64,000 nucleotides of DNA, from positions 1 through 64,000 of the forward strand of contig NZ_JAABNR010000006.1 in assembly GCF_009925085.1 (NCBI RefSeq), in the 5' to 3' direction. Of this stretch, positions 59,502 through 64,000 are shown one piece after another. Under the pieces are notes generated by a model. That model saw nothing but the letters and a program-made list of their open reading frames with translations, searched no databases and was not told where the DNA came from. Numbering within the stretch: position 1 is the first letter of the stretch; each line of letters begins with the position of its first letter. The DNA comes from Stagnihabitans tardus. GTDB taxonomy: Bacteria > Pseudomonadota > Alphaproteobacteria > Rhodobacterales > Rhodobacteraceae. The translations under genes and the position numbers were made by a program.

Positions 59502-60965
59502 TCAGCGCTCCAGCATATCCGCCACCAGCCGGTTCAGGGACCGCACCCCCCAGCCCGTCGCCCCCTTGGGCGCGAGCCCGGTATCGCCCTTGGCCAGGGT
59601 CACCCCCGCGATGTCGAGGTGGATCCAGGGCTGGCCCTCCTTGATGAAGCGCTTGAGGAACTGCGCCGCCGTGATTGCCCCGCCCTCGCGGCCGCCCACG
59701 TTCATCATGTCGGCCAGGCGCGACTTCAGCTTCTCGTCATAGGCCGCGCCCATGGGCATCCGCCAGGCGCCCTCCTGCTCGGCCGCAGCCGCCTTGAGGA
59801 AAGCGCCACAGAGCGCGTCGTCATTCGAAAACACCCCGGCATTCTCGGACCCCAAGGCCACGATGATCGCCCCGGTCAGCGTCGCCAGGTTGATGATCCC
59901 CGTGGGCTTGAAGCGTTCCTGCGCATACCAGAGCACATCGGCCAGCACGAGGCGCCCCTCGGCATCGGTGTTGATCACCTCGACCGTATCGCCCTTCATG
60001 GACTTCACGATATCGCCCGGACGCTGGGCGCGGCCATCGGGCATGTTCTCGACCAGACCCACCAGGCCCACGACATGCGCGCGCGCTTTCCGCAGCGCGA
60101 GCGTCTTCATCACCCCCGCCACGACGCCCGCCCCGCCCATGTCCATGGTCATCTCTTCCATGCCACCCGCAGGCTTGATCGAGATGCCGCCCGTGTCGAA
60201 ACAGACCCCCTTGCCCACCAGGGCGAAGGGCTCGGCGTCAGAGCCCTTCCAGGTCATCACCACGACCTTGGAGGGACATTCCGACCCGATCCCCACGCCC
60301 AGAAGCAGGCGCATGCCAAGGCGCTCCAGCTCTTCCTCGTCCAGGACCTCGACCTCGACGCCCAGGTCGCGCAGGCCCTCGAGCCTTGCCGCAAACTCCA
60401 TCGTCGTCAGCACATTGGCGGGCTCGTTCACCAGGTCGCGGGTGAAGGTCACGCCCTCGGCCACGGCGCGGGCGGCCTCCAGCGCGGCGCTCGCCGCCGC
60501 GAGGTCGGTGACCGAGACGCTGACCGTGCCCTTCTCGGGCCTCTCGCCGGTCTTGTAGACCGCGAAATCATAGGACCGCAGCATCAGGCCAAGGAAGATA
60601 TCCTCAAGCCGCGCCGCGCCCTCGGCGAGCACCAGCAGCCCCGCCTTGCCCCGCGCCCGGGCCAAGGCCGCACCCGCCTTGCGCGCCTCTTCCGCCGTGG
60701 GACGCCGGGGCAGGCGCACCAGCACCAGGCCCTCGGCCGCGAGGCCCGGCGCATGGGAGAGCTCCAGCGCCTCGCCGGGTTTCACCTTGCCCCAGGCCTC
60801 GGACCCCATGGCCTTGGTCACCATGCCCCGCGTCAGCCGGTCGAGCCTGCGCAGAAGCGCGGCCTTGGGCGCATCGCCCTCGGCGAAGACGGCGATCTTG
60901 GCCGTCACCGCCCCCAGGGTCTCGGGGACGGTGGTGACGAGGGCGGGGATCAGGACATCGGTCAT
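59502..60965 (-). CDS. pepA: Leucyl aminopeptidase (M17)
   Basis: 487 residues from ATG 60965. Metal and catalytic motifs: LVGKGVCFDTGGISIKPAGGMEEMTMDMGGAGVV (Lys and Asp ligands), NTDAEGRLVLADVLWYA (the family signature), and GWGVRSLNRLVADML at the end. It is a cytosolic di-zinc enzyme that removes N-terminal residues; PepA also binds DNA in some bacteria. The N-terminal 170 residues form the macro-like domain. Divergent from lptF, with a gap of 127 nt containing the promoters. Confidence 0.95.
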   Translation of the reverse strand: MTDVLIPALVTTVPETLGAVTAKIAVFAEGDAPKAALLRRLDRLTRGMVTKAMGSEAWGKVKPGEALELSHAPGLAAEGLVLVRLPRRPTAEEARKAGAALARARGKAGLLVLAEGAARLEDIFLGLMLRSYDFAVYKTGERPEKGTVSVSVTDLAAASAALEAARAVAEGVTFTRDLVNEPANVLTTMEFAARLEGLRDLGVEVEVLDEEELERLGMRLLLGVGIGSECPSKVVVMTWKGSDAEPFALVGKGVCFDTGGISIKPAGGMEEMTMDMGGAGVVAGVMKTLALRKARAHVVGLVGLVENMPDGRAQRPGDIVKSMKGDTVEVINTDAEGRLVLADVLWYAQERFKPTGIINLATLTGAIIVALGSENAGVFSNDDALCGAFLKAAAAEQEGAWRMPMGAAYDEKLKSRLADMMNVGGREGGAITAAQFLKRFIKEGQPWIHLDIAGVTLAKGDTGLAPKGATGWGVRSLNRLVADMLER

Positions 60966-61092
60966 GGGGGGCTCCAAGGGCAGGAATGGGCGGCAATGTG
61001 CGCGAGGCTAGGACGCGGCGGGGGAAATGGCCAGATGGCAGTTTTCCTTCCCCGCGCTTGGCTGTAGTGTCCCGGCCAAAGGAGAGCCAGCA

Positions 61093-62202
61093 TTGCCACG
61101 GATCGACCGCTATATCTTGGGCCAGTTCCTGCAATACTTCGGCTTCTTCGCCCTTGTCATCGCGGGGGTCTATTGGGTCAACAAGGCGGTGGGGCTCTTT
61201 GACCAGCTGATCGGCGACAACCAGTCGATCTGGGTCTTCGTGCAATTCTCGCTTCTGACCCTGCCCCAGGTCATCAAGCTGATTCTGCCCATCGCGGCCT
61301 TCATCGCCACGGTCTATGCCACCAACCGCCTGATGGGCGACAGCGAGATGGTGGTCATGCAGGCCACCGGTTTCTCGCCCTTTCGCCTGGCGCGTCCGGT
61401 CCTGTATTTCGGCCTGGTCGTCGCGCTGATGGCCGCCGTTCTGACCCATGTCCTGGTGCCGCAAAGCCGCACCGCCCTGACCGAGGCCCGGGCCGAACTG
61501 TCCGAGAACCTGACCGCGCGTTTCCTGGAATCGGGGGTCTTCACCCATCCCGCCCCCGAGGTCACGCTTTACATCCGCGAGATCACCGAGAGGGGGGAAC
61601 TCCGCGACATCTTCCTCGCCGATGCCCGCGACCCGGCCCAGAGCATGACCTATACCGCGCCCTCGGCGCTTTTGCTGCGCGGCGAGAACGGGCCCAAGCT
61701 GATCATGGTGGGCGGCATGGCCCAGGCGCTGGAGAAGGCGACCCTGCGCCTGTCGGTCACGCGTTTTGCCGATTTCACCTATGACCTGGGCGCCATGCTG
61801 GTGGGACGTGCGGCGCGGGGGCGGTCGGATGCGGAGCTGGGGACCTTCGAACTCTTGTTCCCGACCGAGGCTCTTGTGGCCGAGACCGGGCGCAGCCTCT
61901 TGGACCTGCGCTTCCAGGGCCATCAGCGGCTGGCAGAGCCCTTCCTGGCGCTGTCGGTCTCGCTCATCGGCTTTGCGGCGCTTTTGGTCGGGGGCTTCAG
62001 CCGCTTTGGCCTGTGGCGCCAGATCGCGCTGGCCGTGGGGATCCTGGTGCTGGTCCAGGGCCTGGCCACGGCGGCCGGGGGGGCGGGAGGCAGGCTCTCG
62101 CAGGGCTGGGCGCTGGCCTATGCGGCGCCGGTCCTGGGCTTTGCCCTGGCCTTCGGGCTCCTGGCCTGGGCGGGGCGTTCGCGGCGGATGGGGGCCTCCT
62201 GA
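61093..62202 (+). CDS. lptF: LPS transport permease LptF
   Basis: 369 residues from a TTG start at 61093, with AAAGGAG at 61078-61084; no ATG is suitably placed. YjgP/YjgQ family: N-terminal LPRIDRYILGQFLQYFGFFALVIAGVYWVNKAV, three helices, a periplasmic beta-jellyroll domain (about 130-265), and three C-terminal helices. With LptG and the ATPase LptB it extracts LPS from the inner membrane and feeds it to LptC. The stop overlaps lptG by one base. Confidence 0.93.
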   Translation: MPRIDRYILGQFLQYFGFFALVIAGVYWVNKAVGLFDQLIGDNQSIWVFVQFSLLTLPQVIKLILPIAAFIATVYATNRLMGDSEMVVMQATGFSPFRLARPVLYFGLVVALMAAVLTHVLVPQSRTALTEARAELSENLTARFLESGVFTHPAPEVTLYIREITERGELRDIFLADARDPAQSMTYTAPSALLLRGENGPKLIMVGGMAQALEKATLRLSVTRFADFTYDLGAMLVGRAARGRSDAELGTFELLFPTEALVAETGRSLLDLRFQGHQRLAEPFLALSVSLIGFAALLVGGFSRFGLWRQIALAVGILVLVQGLATAAGGAGGRLSQGWALAYAAPVLGFALAFGLLAWAGRSRRMGAS

Positions 62203-63296
62203 TGGTCCTGCATCTGTACATCGCGCGCCGCTTCCTCTGGCTGACCTTCCGCATCTTCGCGGGGTTCTTCGCGCTGATGGTGGCGCTGGACATGGTCGAC
62301 GAGCTGCGCCGCTTTTCGGACGAGGGCCTGACGCTGTCGGGCGCGCTGATGCTGGCGGTGATGAATGTGCCTGCGACCTTCTACAAGCTTTTGCCCTTGA
62401 TCGTCATCCTGTCGGCCATCTCGCTTTTCATCGGCCTTGCGCGGTCGTCGGAACTGGTCGTCATGCGCGCCTCGGGGCGGTCGGGGCTGGTGATCCTGCT
62501 GGCGCCCGCCGTCACGGCCTTCCTTTTGGGCGCGGTCTGCGTCACGGTGCTCGATCCGCTCGTCGCTGCCACCTCGCGGCGCTATGACGTGCTGAGCCAG
62601 GGCCAGTCGCGCGGCGGCTCGGTCCTGTCGGTGTCAGAGGCCGGGCTCTGGCTGCGCCAGGGCAGCGAAGAGGGCCAGACCGTGGTCTCTGCCGCCCGCG
62701 CCAACCTGGACGGGACCGCGCTTTACGAGGTCACCTTCCTGACCTTCGGCCCCGATGGCACGCCCGAAACCCGGATCGAGGCGCAAGAGGCGGTCCTGGG
62801 CGAGGGCGCCTGGGATCTCAGCGGCGCGAAGCGCTGGTCGCTGCGGCAAGAGAACCCCGAGCGCCGGGCCGAGGCCCTCGGCCCCGGGGCGAGCCTGCCC
62901 ACCGACCTGACCCGCGACCGCATCCGCGCGGGCTTCGGCACGCCGGGCGCCATCGGCTTCTGGGCCCTGCCCGACTATATCGCGGGCCTGCACCGGGCGG
63001 GCTTTTCGGCGCTTGGCCACGAGGTCTGGTACCAGATGGAGCTGGCCCAGCCGCTGCTCTTCGCCGCCATGGTGCTTTTGGCGGGGGGCTTCACCATGGG
63101 TCATGCGCGGCTGAGGCGCGGCGGGCTCTTGATCCTGGGGGCGGTGCTGTCGGGCTTTGCCGTCTTCTTCCTGCGCAACTTCGGCCAGGTCCTGGGCGAG
63201 AACGGCCAGATCCCCATCCTTCTTGCCGCCTGGACCCCGCCCATCGCCGCCCTGCTCTTTGCCCTTGGGCTGCTCTTGCACCTGGAGGACGGTTGA
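62202..63296 (+). CDS. lptG: LPS transport permease LptG
   Basis: 364 residues. MVLHLYIARRFLWLTFRIFAGFFALMVALDMVDELRRF is the typical N-terminus. Six membrane helices in two sets with a jellyroll between (about 120-270), the same architecture as LptF. TGATG overlap at both ends (lptF stop, lptD start), so lptF, lptG and lptD are translated together. Confidence 0.93.
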   Translation: MVLHLYIARRFLWLTFRIFAGFFALMVALDMVDELRRFSDEGLTLSGALMLAVMNVPATFYKLLPLIVILSAISLFIGLARSSELVVMRASGRSGLVILLAPAVTAFLLGAVCVTVLDPLVAATSRRYDVLSQGQSRGGSVLSVSEAGLWLRQGSEEGQTVVSAARANLDGTALYEVTFLTFGPDGTPETRIEAQEAVLGEGAWDLSGAKRWSLRQENPERRAEALGPGASLPTDLTRDRIRAGFGTPGAIGFWALPDYIAGLHRAGFSALGHEVWYQMELAQPLLFAAMVLLAGGFTMGHARLRRGGLLILGAVLSGFAVFFLRNFGQVLGENGQIPILLAAWTPPIAALLFALGLLLHLEDG

Positions 63297-64000
63297 TGCG
63301 TCTGCTTGTCCTTCTGCTTTCGCTGCTCTGGGCCCTTCCGGCCGCCGCACAGGACCAGGCCACCCTGGTGGCCGACCGGCTGACGCTGCAAAGCAGCAAG
63401 GTCATGGTCGCCTCGGGCCATGTCGAGGTGTTCTACAAGGGCCAGCACATCACGGCCTCCCGCGTGGTCTATGACGCGGCCCAGGATCACCTGGTCATCG
63501 AGGGGCCGATCCTGATCACCGATGCCAGCGGCAGCCGCATCACCGCCGACAGCGCCGAATTCACCGCCGATCTGACCGAGGGCCTGATCCGCACCGCCCG
63601 CATCGTCATGGCCGAACAGTTGCAACTGGCCGCGGCCGAGATGCGGCGCGACGGGAGCGTCACTGCGATGCGGTCGGTCGCGGCCTCGTCCTGCCGGGTC
63701 TGCGGCGATGGCCCGCCCCTGTGGGAGATCCGGGCGCGGCAAGTGGTCCATGACGCCCAGGCGCAGCAAATCTGGTTCACCGGGGCCTCGTTGCGCCTGG
63801 CGGGCGTGCCGGTGATCTACCTGCCCGTCCTGCGTGTGCCCGACCCGACGCTGGACCGCGCCCAGGGCTTCCTCTTCCCCGAACTCAGCGCCTCGACCGC
63901 CTTGGGCACCGGGATCAGCCTGCCCTATTTCATCCCCCTCGGACGCTCGCGCGATCTGACCCTGACGCCCTTCCTGACCGACAACGGCGGGCGGACCCTG
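63296..64000 (+). CDS. lptD: LPS assembly outer-membrane protein LptD, N-terminal part (cut)
   Basis: ATG 63296 overlaps the lptG stop; the frame stays open to the window edge, giving 235 residues. Signal peptide MRLLVLLLSLLWALPAAAQ, then the OstA/LptA-like jellyroll (LVADRLTLQSSKVMVASGHVEVFYKGQHITASRVVYD), a CxxC region (SSCRVCGDGPPLWEIRARQVVHD) and the beginning of the beta-barrel (LRLAGVPVIYLPVLRVPDP). LptD with LptE inserts LPS into the outer membrane. The C-terminal barrel is outside the window. Confidence 0.92.
   Translation, partial: MRLLVLLLSLLWALPAAAQDQATLVADRLTLQSSKVMVASGHVEVFYKGQHITASRVVYDAAQDHLVIEGPILITDASGSRITADSAEFTADLTEGLIRTARIVMAEQLQLAAAEMRRDGSVTAMRSVAASSCRVCGDGPPLWEIRARQVVHDAQAQQIWFTGASLRLAGVPVIYLPVLRVPDPTLDRAQGFLFPELSASTALGTGISLPYFIPLGRSRDLTLTPFLTDNGGRTL

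Overview
The window is about 64 kb of chromosomal DNA from a high-GC alphaproteobacterium, almost certainly Rhodobacterales (Rhodobacteraceae). The evidence is gene content and order: tatABC followed by a DUF815 ATPase, surE-pcm-nlpD, rpsB-tsf, rplM-rpsI, pepA-holC divergent from lptF-lptG-lptD, Entner-Doudoroff edd/eda, a one-cysteine DksA, DUF2927 and DUF1127 proteins, and a recurring intergenic element. There is no sign of plasmid or phage; nearly all of it is densely packed chromosomal coding sequence. All names rest on motifs read by eye, without database searches.

Layout. 1-1.7 kb: a cut gene, a small membrane protein and a sulfur-type metallo-beta-lactamase-fold enzyme. 1.7-9.4 kb: a surface-glycan locus with two convergent GT61 paralogues and a tightly coupled operon (degenerate GSCFA protein, SGNH-like protein, GSCFA protein, GT2-like glycosyltransferase, GT61). 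9.4-13.3 kb: a MacAB-type ABC exporter and a secreted protein. 13.3-16.4 kb: rpsB-tsf and a sulfotransferase. 16.5-21 kb: an ASKHA/ferredoxin corrinoid-activator-like protein, an intergenic array of four regularly spaced repeats, and an ECF sigma / anti-sigma / fasciclin module. 21-24.3 kb: an Fe/2OG-oxygenase-like protein, an aspartic protease, MarC and a WYL regulator. 24.4-31.6 kb: Tat translocase, DUF815, NlpD-like lipoprotein, Pcm, SurE, DusA. 31.7-37.7 kb: an orphan ABC ATPase, an orphan histidine kinase, a second MBL enzyme, tRNA-Asn(GUU), an orphan secreted protein and a second sulfotransferase. 37.8-42.9 kb: a polyamine-type ABC importer without a binding protein, then a MocR regulator divergent from a DUF1127 gene with repeated operator sites between them. 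43-47.5 kb: RDD protein, rpsI/rplM, SseB-like, a 50-residue membrane protein, MoxR, DksA. 47.7-55.7 kb: FAD monooxygenase, DUF2927 lipoprotein, a small membrane protein, VWA protein, DedA, a PIN protein coupled to an RlmI-like methyltransferase, and a lipoprotein. 55.9-64 kb: edd, eda, holC, pepA, lptF, lptG and the first part of lptD.

How it fits together. Several groups concern the envelope: the glycan operon, two sulfotransferases, MacAB, Tat export, LptFGD (LPS transport), DedA and the fasciclin regulon. The most unusual features are (1) the five-gene glycan operon, which carries an active-looking GSCFA enzyme together with a decayed, nucleophile-less paralogue; (2) a dispersed 24-nt box, at least 16 copies here, nearly always placed at gene 3' ends next to a GC-rich hairpin; and (3) four of these boxes in a 55-bp-period array in front of the ECF sigma gene. 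Many start codons were moved inward from the longest frame to the one with a Shine-Dalgarno sequence; this is noted in the entries.
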